Shown here one piece after another: positions 52,024-61,642 of a DNA stretch of 64,000 nucleotides. The DNA is from a virus. The notes under the pieces are model-generated. The model was not told the DNA's origin, made no database searches, and saw only the letters and a list, made by a program, of their open reading frames with translations. Position numbers and translations under genes: made by a program. Location of the stretch: IMG/VR virus record IMGVR_UViG_3300044633_000899, positions 232,331 through 296,330 of that record, one strand, 5' to 3'. Position 1 is the first letter of the stretch, and each line of letters begins with the position of its first letter.

Positions 52024-52326
52024 ATGAAAAAAACAGTTAGATTAACAGAAAGAGATTTAACAAGAATTGTTAAAAGAGTAATTAAAGAAGGTAGTGAAAA
52101 CATTGAAGATTTACGACACGAAAGATTAGACCTACTAAAAAGAATTAAAAGATTTGCAAACAAATCTTATAATTTAGAAAACACGGTAGATATTGATTTA
52201 GAAAACACGGTAGATATGGATGATGACGATATGTATGGTGTTGGTGAATGTGTTGAAACTGCAGACGAACTGCTCAAAGCCTTGAAAAGAATTGGTGAAG
52301 ATCACGATATTAACGATTTTGAATAA
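52024..52326 (+). CDS. Leader-bearing protein with 'B' type leader (B3)
   Basis: A 100-residue acidic protein starting MKKTVRLTERDLTRIVKRV, then IKE at 20-22. The body has a basic helix (LRHERLDLLKRIKRFANK), an internal near-duplication (LENTVDIDLENTVDMDDDD) and a helical end (ADELLKALKRIGEDHD). It is bracketed by perfect 51-base direct repeats together with its promoter and terminator, as an inserted cassette would be. Internal capsid location is inferred from the leader. Confidence 0.7.
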   Translation: MKKTVRLTERDLTRIVKRVIKEGSENIEDLRHERLDLLKRIKRFANKSYNLENTVDIDLENTVDMDDDDMYGVGECVETADELLKALKRIGEDHDINDFE

Positions 52327-52336
52327 ATTTTAAATT

Positions 52337-52369
52337 AAAAAAACCCCAATCTCAAGTTGGGGTTTTTTA
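52337..52369 (+). terminator. Terminator after B3
   Basis: Stem AAACCCCAA with TTGGGGTTT, followed by a T run. Confidence 0.85.
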
Positions 52370-52371
52370 TT

Positions 52372-52422
52372 TCTTTTACTTTTTCACAAACAAGATTATT
52401 CTTTGAAAATAGGAAATAAACT
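52372..52422 (+). repeat. 51-base direct repeat flanking the B3 gene, right copy
   Basis: Identical to 51908-51958. Its last base is the first base of the TATTTAT element for the next gene. Confidence 0.9.
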
Positions 52423-52428
52423 ATTTAT
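52422..52428 (+). promoter_or_regulatory. TATTTAT late-promoter candidate for the giant wedge-region gene
   Basis: AACTATTTATCAAAAAAG; the AGAAGGA before ATG 52446 is one of the few Shine-Dalgarno-like sites in the window. Confidence 0.5.
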
Positions 52429-52445
52429 CAAAAAAGAAGGAATTA

Positions 52446-55400
52446 ATGCCCAAGTCATATAGAATAAGAACCGAGATTGGTCAAGACAAGTATGTTAATG
52501 TTAAATTAGAACAAGATTTTGACCAATTAGAAATATTATCACTTAAAATAAACGAATCCGATATATACACTAGAGTTTGTTCGGATTATGGTGTTATTGT
52601 TGGTCGTGTTTTGGTTAATGGTGGGTTTGGAGTACCAAACGCAAAAGTATCGGTTTTTATACCGTTATCAGATGAGGATGAGTTAAACCCATTGATTTCT
52701 GAATTATACCCATATAAAAATTTAACTGATTTAAATGAAGATGGTTATAGATATAATTTATTACCAAAAGACCCCTCTTATACAACACACGCAGCAACGG
52801 GAACGTTTCCAACAAGGGATGAGGTTTTGTTAGAACAATCGTACATTGAGGTGTATGATAAATATTATAAATTTACGGTTAAAACAAATGAAAGTGGTGA
52901 CTATATGATATTTGGTGTACCAACAGGAACACAAACAATTGTAATGGATGTTGACTTATCCGATATCGGATGCTTTTCATTAACACCACAAGATTTAATT
53001 GACTCTGGTGTTGCCAACCCATCACAAGTTAACGGAAACACATTTAAAACCTCAACAAATTTAAACGAGTTACCACAAATTAAAACTTTAAATACGATTA
53101 CTGAAATCGCACCATTTTGGGGTGATGCTGATATTTGTCAATTTGGTATAAATCGTCTTGATTTTGACTTAACCGCCGAGGCAAATATCAAAATTGAACC
53201 AACCGCTATTTTTATGGGATCAATAATAACAACAGCGGATGATGATGCTTTAAAAACAAATTGTAAACCAAAAAACAATACTGGTAATTTATGTGAATTA
53301 ATATCTGGACCAGGTCAAATATTATCAATTAGACAAACAATATTTCCTGATAGTCAAAATTTACCGGTTTTAGAAGAGTATAAATTTGAACAAAATGGTA
53401 AAGTAATTGATGGTGACGGATCGTTTTTAACTAAAGTACCAATGAATTTGGATTATATTATTACAAATGAATTTGGACAACAAGTTTTATCAAACGACAT
53501 AACAAAAGGAATACCAACAAAAGGAAAATATAGATTCAAGTTTAAATTTGAAAATGAACAAGGATTACAAAATGAGTTTTTACGAGCAAATTTTCTTGTC
53601 CCAAATATAAAAGAACACGGATGGACATCATCATCTAACGACCCATTTGACCCAACTACAGCGGTACCTTTAATAATTACGTTACCAGTTGGTACATTAA
53701 CTGGAACGACAACAATAACACAAACAGGGGGGTTGTTATTTGAAAATACTATAAATTCATCTAATTTTTCCGTTGTCATAAATGGTCAACCATATTTTGG
53801 TGACACTGGTGTAATACCAGTAATTGCTGGTGACATAGTTCAGATAATCTCAAATCCAATTGATGATACACAATTACAAGATATAATCTTTAAATCGTTA
53901 CCTCAAGGTTATTTTGATGTCTTGAGATCGTATACGTTTAGTTTAGATTGGGATGATTATGCCGATACTCAATCAGCAATTGATTGTGAAGACACTTTTT
54001 ATGAGTTTCACTACAATAAAGTATATACGACATCGATGTTTCTTGACCGATACAAAAATGGTTTAGGTAGGGCAAAACACCTTGGAATTAAAGAAATTGA
54101 TAATAGAACTTGTAAGACAACAGTAAATACATTCCCTGTTAATGATGCTATAAGAAATTTTGATTTTATATTTTTTGTTTTTAATATATTAATAACAATA
54201 TTAACATTTCCGATACTAACGTTATTATTTGTGGCCCATCTAATTTCATTTATGTGGCCAATATTAAAATATGTTTTAATATTTTTAGGGATATATTTAA
54301 CTTATACTGCTGGTGTTGCATTGGTTGAGTCAATACAAAGTGGTATACAAACAATAAACACAGGCATTGCGGCGGTAACGAATGCTGGGTTAGCCCTTGA
54401 TTTTGTTAGGTTAATTTTATACACTGTTTATACCATTGGTGTGGCAGCATTTAAACTTGCAATGGCACTTGCGTTTTTAGCCTTTGCTGTTGTTGCGGCA
54501 CTACGAATTAAAGGTTTCCCAAGAATTGGGTTACCAATGTTATCTTACCCCGAATGTACAAGTTGTGATTGTAAATGTGGTAACGCAGAAATGGATGACG
54601 ACTTTGATGAAACGTCAATACAAAGTCAAATAGACGCAAACAATAACAATAATACAACTATAGCACAATCAAATTCATTTTTAGCACCTATAAATTTATC
54701 TGAAACATATGTTGTTGATCACCCTAACTTTGAAAATAGACCAGGGTTTGACGTAGACCAAAATAGTAAAGGTTGGTTCAACGACACAAGTACTGGGGGT
54801 TCTACAGATTATAACTATAGGTCACTTTTAAATCGTTTTTATGATCAAGAAATAACTGCTGAGGTTGTTGCACAATCATCAATTGACTTTAGAAGACTTT
54901 TTTCTGGGTGGGACGATTTGTCAACAACTAATAATCCTATGTATAAATCACCAGAGTTCTTCTTATTTGGTGCAGAAAAAGTTAGTGGTTCTAATAATGA
55001 TAAACGTTGGTTCGCAAAACCAACGAAACAGACATACCCACAAAGGTTAAATGAATTTAATACGAGGGATAAATACTTCAACGGAGTAAACCAAATAACA
55101 ACAACGATTAATCCATCTTTAGGTTCACAACAATTTAATGATCAACCATTAGTGTTACTAGTAAAAAAAGGGACTACCAATAATTTAGGGGTTGGTGAAA
55201 TATTTTCTTTTGTTGACCCAAAAAAATCTAATGGTCAGATAAATATTACTGGTGCAACATTAAACCAATTTGGTTTAAATTCTGTAACTGGGACAACAAT
55301 AACTGGAATCACAAGTTACCCTATAACATATGCACACCCATCAAATCCATCTGTGGGGTTAACAGCAAATATACAAATCGTACAAACAGGTAATACCGAA

Positions 55401-57884
55401 AATCAAGTACAATTTTTACCAGACATTGAGTACTTCCAAATTATTACAGGAATGACTGTTGGTGATTATGAAAACATATCCGAATCTATTAATGTTAACA
55501 CGACATTATATCATAGCACATATCTTAAACATAAAATATCATATTCTGTTTATAATAATAATGGAAATACATTATCAACACCCCCAACAACAATAACAAC
55601 TGAAGATAGTTTTGGTGATGTTGTAACAAAACAAGTTAATAATTATACCGCGATAGAAACTATTGCTGATTATAGTTCAGAATATGAAATAATTGTTGTT
55701 GTTCGTGGTGTTGACCCATATACACAGAAACAAATAATAAAATACGATTTATCAAAGATATTCGGTTATTCAACAACAAATCCAAACACCGTTATTGAAG
55801 GTCAGTACTACATAAACTGGCCTATCCAGTCTGGATCAATAGCACCTAAAACACATAATACTATTGATAATAATACAACAACTAATTTGTATTTTAATTC
55901 TTTAACCTTTACTCCGTCTGTTGATTATAGTGGTTTTACATCTAATAATCCATATTATTATATTTCTACTGATGATAATACTATGTTACCTTACACACTT
56001 GGTGGCCAAAATTACCAACCAGTTAATAACGCAAACCCACTTTCGTTTTTCACATCACCTGGAACACAATATTCTGTGACATTAAACCCATCAAGAATTT
56101 TACCATTACCACCATCTAATATACCATATTATATTGGGGGTGGTTCGTTTATTGGTATAAATACAAATATAAGCACTAGTGATTTGTATATTAATAATGT
56201 TACTGATTCCGAAGTTGGTTGGCCGTTTAGTAATAATAATTTACTACGATATACAATGTATTCTGCCGCATATTACAGATACACAAATACTGGGGAATTA
56301 CTAGGGGTAAACTTCTCAAATCGTAATAATATTGTTATGCGAAGTGATAGGTTACCAACATCTTCTTGTGTTGAAGACGGGTTCAATAACAGAACTGGAT
56401 ATGCTTTACATCAGAACAATAATTTTTGTTATTATAAAACAGATGGACAGACATCAAACCCAACACAAGGTGTTGCTTCTGACCTTCCTTCTGGAGAAGG
56501 TTTTGACAACGAACTTATTGGTTTGACACAAACTTTAAATTGTGATAATATGGTTTCGTTAAACTGTTATAGTGGAACTGGAACAAACGTTGGGGTCCTA
56601 CCACAAGGAGATTGTGATGTTCCAGACAATAGGGTTGTAAATGGGTGTTTTTGTTTATTAAATAAACGATATTTATTTGAATATGGTGATGACGCAAAAC
56701 TATTCTTAGAATGGAAAACTAGGTTTACAATAACGTTTGCGACGTGTAGAGGTGTGTTCGCACAAACTTTTCAAAATAATTGGGTAAATGGTGTTTTATA
56801 TATGTTTACATTTAATAAAACAGCAACATACCCAATAAATAACCCCAATGACCCAACCTATAATTATTGTTCAGACGTAATTGTTTATAATGATATAAAC
56901 AATGGGTTTTATTATAGATCGTCACCTTGGGATGGTAATGACTTTATAGGTAAAAACAGCCCAACAATACCAACAACTTGGCCGTCAGTGTTAGTTAATG
57001 ATTACCCAGGTACTGGTTATAACACAAAACAAATTCAATTCCCAACGACAATTGTTGATATGGGTCCTAGAGAAAAATTTATATCTGAAATCTGTAATAA
57101 TAATAATTTTAATAGTTATTACGTTGATAACATAAAATCAACGTCATACCAAGATCTATCTGATGTTATTCAGATTGGATTTTTATCTAGATTACTAAAC
57201 GATAATTTTAGACAAGCAATATTACCAATATCAAACCCTGCTGGTGATAATACTGAAGGTAAGGGTATAATCCAATTCTTTAATAGCACTAGACAAGCAG
57301 ATAGAATTGATGGTGATTTTGCACAAATGTTCTCGATAAATTCTGAATGGAAAATATCACCATTTTTAAGTGAAAACTACCCAAATCCGGATTCTATATT
57401 TTTTGGAAATGACACACAATCAGATCAAAGACCGGTTTTTGGTGTTTTTTATGAAGTACCACAAATTAATAATTCATATAGAAAAAACTTAACACCTGGA
57501 CTTGAAACCTTAAACTACTCACCACTATTACAATATTACTACGGATACCCAAAAACACAAGAAGTACCATTCTATAAATGGACAATTGAATCACAATCTG
57601 GTAATATTTTTGGTAATGAAAATAATAATTGGGACACAACCGGACCTTTCTATAAGAGAGGGTATCAAGATTTAGATTTTACAAATAATAACGAGTACTA
57701 CCAAACATCTACAACACAATTAGGATATTTAACAAATTTTGATCTAAATGGAGATCCTCAACCATTACAAAATAATTCTGGTAGTTACGTTGTTGGCGCA
57801 CCATTTCATTTTTATTTTGGTTTAAATAATGGTAAAACAGCAATTGATAAATTTGTTAAATTATATGTAAACACTGAGGAATAA
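52446..57884 (+). CDS. Giant baseplate-wedge-region protein with membrane segments and a Cys cluster
   Basis: A 1812-residue protein after gp25 and gp6, where T4 has gp7. The N-terminus is a virion-type region with a carboxypeptidase-regulatory-like beta domain (VIVGRVLVNGGFGVPNAKVS near 50-70, then TVKTNESGDYMIFGVP near 143). Residues about 570-690 hold three to four long hydrophobic helices (FFVFNILITILTFPILTLLF, FMWPILKYVLIFLGIYL, and a third near 655-685). Next comes CTSCDCKCG at about 702-710. The C-terminal 1000 residues are Asn/Thr-rich beta structure. Membrane helices in a baseplate protein could insert into the host membrane during penetration. The next gene starts on its stop codon. 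Confidence 0.6.
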   Translation: MPKSYRIRTEIGQDKYVNVKLEQDFDQLEILSLKINESDIYTRVCSDYGVIVGRVLVNGGFGVPNAKVSVFIPLSDEDELNPLISELYPYKNLTDLNEDGYRYNLLPKDPSYTTHAATGTFPTRDEVLLEQSYIEVYDKYYKFTVKTNESGDYMIFGVPTGTQTIVMDVDLSDIGCFSLTPQDLIDSGVANPSQVNGNTFKTSTNLNELPQIKTLNTITEIAPFWGDADICQFGINRLDFDLTAEANIKIEPTAIFMGSIITTADDDALKTNCKPKNNTGNLCELISGPGQILSIRQTIFPDSQNLPVLEEYKFEQNGKVIDGDGSFLTKVPMNLDYIITNEFGQQVLSNDITKGIPTKGKYRFKFKFENEQGLQNEFLRANFLVPNIKEHGWTSSSNDPFDPTTAVPLIITLPVGTLTGTTTITQTGGLLFENTINSSNFSVVINGQPYFGDTGVIPVIAGDIVQIISNPIDDTQLQDIIFKSLPQGYFDVLRSYTFSLDWDDYADTQSAIDCEDTFYEFHYNKVYTTSMFLDRYKNGLGRAKHLGIKEIDNRTCKTTVNTFPVNDAIRNFDFIFFVFNILITILTFPILTLLFVAHLISFMWPILKYVLIFLGIYLTYTAGVALVESIQSGIQTINTGIAAVTNAGLALDFVRLILYTVYTIGVAAFKLAMALAFLAFAVVAALRIKGFPRIGLPMLSYPECTSCDCKCGNAEMDDDFDETSIQSQIDANNNNNTTIAQSNSFLAPINLSETYVVDHPNFENRPGFDVDQNSKGWFNDTSTGGSTDYNYRSLLNRFYDQEITAEVVAQSSIDFRRLFSGWDDLSTTNNPMYKSPEFFLFGAEKVSGSNNDKRWFAKPTKQTYPQRLNEFNTRDKYFNGVNQITTTINPSLGSQQFNDQPLVLLVKKGTTNNLGVGEIFSFVDPKKSNGQINITGATLNQFGLNSVTGTTITGITSYPITYAHPSNPSVGLTANIQIVQTGNTENQVQFLPDIEYFQIITGMTVGDYENISESINVNTTLYHSTYLKHKISYSVYNNNGNTLSTPPTTITTEDSFGDVVTKQVNNYTAIETIADYSSEYEIIVVVRGVDPYTQKQIIKYDLSKIFGYSTTNPNTVIEGQYYINWPIQSGSIAPKTHNTIDNNTTTNLYFNSLTFTPSVDYSGFTSNNPYYYISTDDNTMLPYTLGGQNYQPVNNANPLSFFTSPGTQYSVTLNPSRILPLPPSNIPYYIGGGSFIGINTNISTSDLYINNVTDSEVGWPFSNNNLLRYTMYSAAYYRYTNTGELLGVNFSNRNNIVMRSDRLPTSSCVEDGFNNRTGYALHQNNNFCYYKTDGQTSNPTQGVASDLPSGEGFDNELIGLTQTLNCDNMVSLNCYSGTGTNVGVLPQGDCDVPDNRVVNGCFCLLNKRYLFEYGDDAKLFLEWKTRFTITFATCRGVFAQTFQNNWVNGVLYMFTFNKTATYPINNPNDPTYNYCSDVIVYNDINNGFYYRSSPWDGNDFIGKNSPTIPTTWPSVLVNDYPGTGYNTKQIQFPTTIVDMGPREKFISEICNNNNFNSYYVDNIKSTSYQDLSDVIQIGFLSRLLNDNFRQAILPISNPAGDNTEGKGIIQFFNSTRQADRIDGDFAQMFSINSEWKISPFLSENYPNPDSIFFGNDTQSDQRPVFGVFYEVPQINNSYRKNLTPGLETLNYSPLLQYYYGYPKTQEVPFYKWTIESQSGNIFGNENNNWDTTGPFYKRGYQDLDFTNNNEYYQTSTTQLGYLTNFDLNGDPQPLQNNSGSYVVGAPFHFYFGLNNGKTAIDKFVKLYVNTEE

Positions 57885-59623
57885 TGGGTATAGACAACAC
57901 AACAACAATTGTTTTAGGTAGTGAAAGATTTAAATCATCACAGAACCAAAGTATTTCTTTAAACGTCCCATTAGAACAGACACATAAAGAATCGGTTGAG
58001 TATGATAGAAATGTTGATTTAAATCTACAAATAGTTTTTGATCAAGAACGTCAATCGTCAACGGTTTTTAGACCAACTTGTAAGTACACTTTTATATTCC
58101 AAAATGAATTTAGTGGAACAACAACATACAAACCATATAAAGATAATTTATTTTATACAAATAGTATTAACAATAAAATATCACAAATAACTGGATCAAC
58201 AAATAATCCGTGGGATGGCAATCCACAATATTTTGAATTTGATTTATTTAGAAATGATAATAATACTTTAGGTTATACACAACCACCAAACAACCACATT
58301 AACTTTATAAACAAAAGTGCGACAACCTATAATTGGTCACATTACATAACATATGCGTTTGAGAGCGATTACGATAAACAACTATATGCTATTGACCCCC
58401 AAACACAAGCATCGTGGTATTGGTTAGCAAATGAGGGTATTCCATTTTATATTAAGTTTGGTACTGATTTAAACGGGAATGAAATATCGTTTCAAACACC
58501 GATGAAACACGGATTAAATGTTGGTGAATTTGTTAAATTACCTTTTAATTATAATGGTGTTGATATTTTTCAGGTAAGTAGTTTGGGTGACGTTGGTTAT
58601 GGTAGTGACGTTTATATTTTTAATATTGATAACATTGGGTATACTGGCACAACGTTTCAAACGGGTAATGTTGGTAATTTCAAACGAATAATCAATGATA
58701 CAAATACTGGTGAAACAACTTCTAAGTATTACGTTAGATTACATAAAGTATTAACAAACTCAGAATGTGCCGTATTAACTAAGGCTGGTTTTGAATTAAA
58801 TAATTTTAGTACTAAAACAAAATTAGAAAAGGCTGTCTTAACACCCAATAACACTGAAAGAACTTCAATTAAAGATGGTAATCAAAGTTATACATTATCA
58901 TTTAATTGTGATATAGATATTAATCCATTATTGGATAACCAAAAAAGACCAATTAGTGAATTATATTTTACAACAATTTGGAGAGGTTATTTTGGTTGGA
59001 CAAAAGATTTAAAACAAGGTTTTGATTTTAACGTACCATTAATTAATGGGTTAACAAATCCTTGGTGGGATCAAACAAACCCCCTCTCATCAACTGGTGT
59101 TTTGCAATCATCGTATAATTCAAATACACAACCACCAATAGGTCCATTTTATTATAATGAATTATTAACGATTGGTGATATTATTGATGGAGCGTATTGT
59201 GAATGGAATGATTATGATCAAATTGAACGTGTTATATCTGAAACGAATCATAAAATAACATTTAACGTTAGTCATTTTAATGTTCCTTCATTAATGTTAT
59301 CAACAAATCCATTAGGTTACTATTATAGACCGCACTCACCATTAAAAATTAGGGCGTTCTCGGATTATATTGAGGAAGCACCAGCGAGTGGTGTTATTGG
59401 GATTCCTAATTATGCGTTTTATTCAAATTTATCAAATAGTTTTAGATGGCGAGATATGTATCCATATGGATATATTGATACTGCTGATATTGGTGTTGAT
59501 TATCCGTTTTTAAACAGTAAACATTATCCGTATGATAATTATATTTTTAGGTTATACCCAGAGGGTATTGGACTACAAAACATAAGTGAAATTGAAATAC
59601 CAACAACAGATGAGTGTGAATAA
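57884..59623 (+). CDS. Large virion protein of the wedge region (579 residues)
   Basis: It starts MGIDNTTTIVLGSERFKSSQ and is beta-rich throughout, with Trp/Tyr-rich loops (YFTTIWRGYFGWTKDLKQGF near 365) and LSTNPLGYYYRPHSPLKIRA near 470. No known domain is recognised. Its start overlaps the stop of the giant gene by one base, and its end overlaps the next gene by 14 bases, so translation is coupled. The position corresponds to gp8 or another wedge/fibre-network protein in T4-like phages; this is inference from order. Confidence 0.6.
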   Translation: MGIDNTTTIVLGSERFKSSQNQSISLNVPLEQTHKESVEYDRNVDLNLQIVFDQERQSSTVFRPTCKYTFIFQNEFSGTTTYKPYKDNLFYTNSINNKISQITGSTNNPWDGNPQYFEFDLFRNDNNTLGYTQPPNNHINFINKSATTYNWSHYITYAFESDYDKQLYAIDPQTQASWYWLANEGIPFYIKFGTDLNGNEISFQTPMKHGLNVGEFVKLPFNYNGVDIFQVSSLGDVGYGSDVYIFNIDNIGYTGTTFQTGNVGNFKRIINDTNTGETTSKYYVRLHKVLTNSECAVLTKAGFELNNFSTKTKLEKAVLTPNNTERTSIKDGNQSYTLSFNCDIDINPLLDNQKRPISELYFTTIWRGYFGWTKDLKQGFDFNVPLINGLTNPWWDQTNPLSSTGVLQSSYNSNTQPPIGPFYYNELLTIGDIIDGAYCEWNDYDQIERVISETNHKITFNVSHFNVPSLMLSTNPLGYYYRPHSPLKIRAFSDYIEEAPASGVIGIPNYAFYSNLSNSFRWRDMYPYGYIDTADIGVDYPFLNSKHYPYDNYIFRLYPEGIGLQNISEIEIPTTDECE

Positions 59624-60422
59624 ATTTAAAATAGTGTTACCAGATAACGATCAGTTCGTAAATGTCCCTGTTGAGATGAAATGGGATTTTACTGGACGTG
59701 ACGATAGTATCGCTGAGTATCAAGAAAAAATGGTTAAAGAAATTATTGGTTTGGCCAATGATTTTGAAACAATTCGGTTTTCACACAATGAGTTCCAAAA
59801 CCAAACAACTGAAATTAATTATGAGTTTCAGTTTTATGACAATACTTTACCAATAAGTGCGACAACTGTAACACCATTAAATTGGGGTGTTACATATTTA
59901 AATAAGGGTTTTACACCATCTAATGTTTATTATTTTGTTAAACCATTCACAAAATCATTTTTTAAATTGGATTTTTATGATACACCACAAGATAAAACAC
60001 AAACATTATATTTCACAATTATATTACCCGTACAACAAGGCCAATTCCAAACGGGGATTTCAATTTCACCTTTATTACCACCAGTTGATATTAGAAAACC
60101 AAAATTTAATTTGGATTTTATTGGTGATAAGGAAGGTTTTTTTATTTATTGGTTAAGAAAAAGAGATTTCATTGATATATCTGAATTTTATATGTCGGCA
60201 AAATTTTTTAATGGTAGAACTGGCGTTTATTCAGTGATGACAAACACACCACAACCATTAATAACACCCAATAAATTCACATTTCAAGGGGAAAATTACT
60301 TTTACTATAAACTAAATTTAGATTATAACACAAACACATATGAGGTATTCTCAACAACAACAAACAATAGAGTTGGTGATACCACAAACCCAATAACTTG
60401 GTACGAATATATTAACCCATAA
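59610..60422 (+). CDS. Virion protein of the wedge region (270 residues)
   Basis: From ATG 59610 (MSVNKFKIVLPDNDQFVNVP); an upstream alternative start at 59586 lies inside the previous gene. Signatures include PVEMKWDFTGRDDSIAEYQE, LDFYDTPQDKTQTLYF and FIYWLRKRDFIDISEFYMS. The alternating hydrophobic pattern suggests beta sandwiches. It overlaps both neighbours, consistent with a tightly coupled late operon. No family recognised. Confidence 0.6.
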   Translation: MSVNKFKIVLPDNDQFVNVPVEMKWDFTGRDDSIAEYQEKMVKEIIGLANDFETIRFSHNEFQNQTTEINYEFQFYDNTLPISATTVTPLNWGVTYLNKGFTPSNVYYFVKPFTKSFFKLDFYDTPQDKTQTLYFTIILPVQQGQFQTGISISPLLPPVDIRKPKFNLDFIGDKEGFFIYWLRKRDFIDISEFYMSAKFFNGRTGVYSVMTNTPQPLITPNKFTFQGENYFYYKLNLDYNTNTYEVFSTTTNNRVGDTTNPITWYEYINP

Positions 60423-61597
60423 TGGAAGAACAAAAATATTATTTTAAGATATCACCCGAAAATATTAAATCGGACTTAACCACAGTAACATATACCGCTG
60501 GAACTGAAGTGTACTATGATGTTGATCTTTGTTGTTTAGTTACAGCAACAACAGAAAACACCATAACAGGAACTACTGGTTTATATTTGGATATGAGAGA
60601 TATTTTATCTGGTGGAACAAATGGAACGTCAATTTTAACTGGATTAACTATACCAATTTTATTCACACAAACTGCGATTGATTTTGGTTATTATTCGGTA
60701 TTTGACGGTGCTATACTACAAAAAGACGTTATAAATAATTTTGTATTTACTGCTAACACATCAAATCCTTATACTTACATATTCTATAATACATCAGATG
60801 TTGAGATGGTTAAATTTTTAGGTTTAATCACATACACTTTGAGTTGGGGTGACGGATCACCAGAAATTACATTAACAACACCTGGACCAATAAACCATAC
60901 ATACCCGTCATCAGATAGTGATTACACTATAACAATGAAAGCAAACTCACCCTGGGGTATATCTTTAGTACAAAAAACAATAACAGTACCATTTACTGGT
61001 ACAACAATAGCAAACCCAAACGGTGTTGCAACATTTACACCAACTGGTGGTAATTGGAGTGGTACACCCATAAGTTATGACTATATATTCACTGGTGATT
61101 CTAACACAAATTTGGTTGATTTTTATAGTAGTAATTACACTCAAGTACCGTTTTTAGTTAGTGGATATACTGAATCATCAATCAACGATTTATCACAATA
61201 TGGGCCAAAATATAATTTACTTGGTGGTAAATTCAAAATTGGTGTTGAAGTTACGGGAACAACAGGATGTGTTGGTACTGTTTGGGGTCCAGATGTGACA
61301 AATGTATACACAGCATACACGATAAATAACATTGACTATTTTGATTTTGAGGATTATACCTTATATGTTACATATTCGTCTGGTTTAACACAAAACGATC
61401 TTGTTATGTCGGCAATAACTAAAAATGAGGGATTAATTAATGTTATTGATCAACCTGAAGTTCAGACAAATGTTTTTATTGAAAGAGGGAAACAAGGTGT
61501 TTTAGAATATATAGAAAGGATTGGTGAGATTGATAACGTTGGTGATTTGGAAAAATATGGTTATGGGTTTTTTAATGTAAAAAAAGATACAGCATAA
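60422..61597 (+). CDS. Virion protein with a PKD/Ig-like domain (391 residues)
   Basis: Residues about 140-200 resemble a PKD-type Ig fold (LITYTLSWGDGSPEITLTT, then PINHTYPSSDSDYTITMKA). Flanking regions are Thr/Asn-rich. The C-terminal VFIERGKQGVLEYIERIGE and GDLEKYGYGFFNV is a separate, probably helical, end of the kind that recurs in phage baseplate proteins. Ig-like domains on virions often give weak contacts with cell-surface polysaccharides. It starts on the stop codon of the previous gene. Confidence 0.6.
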   Translation: MEEQKYYFKISPENIKSDLTTVTYTAGTEVYYDVDLCCLVTATTENTITGTTGLYLDMRDILSGGTNGTSILTGLTIPILFTQTAIDFGYYSVFDGAILQKDVINNFVFTANTSNPYTYIFYNTSDVEMVKFLGLITYTLSWGDGSPEITLTTPGPINHTYPSSDSDYTITMKANSPWGISLVQKTITVPFTGTTIANPNGVATFTPTGGNWSGTPISYDYIFTGDSNTNLVDFYSSNYTQVPFLVSGYTESSINDLSQYGPKYNLLGGKFKIGVEVTGTTGCVGTVWGPDVTNVYTAYTINNIDYFDFEDYTLYVTYSSGLTQNDLVMSAITKNEGLINVIDQPEVQTNVFIERGKQGVLEYIERIGEIDNVGDLEKYGYGFFNVKKDTA

Positions 61598-61598
61598 C

Positions 61599-61605
61599 TA
61601 TTTAT
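61599..61605 (+). promoter_or_regulatory. TATTTAT late-promoter candidate for the gene at 61643
   Basis: AACTATTTATTACTAAG, just past the stop codon of the previous gene and 37 bases before ATG 61643, followed by an AGAAGGA-like sequence. Confidence 0.45.
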
Positions 61606-61642
61606 TACTAAGAAGGATAAACAAAATTTTAAATATTAAAAG

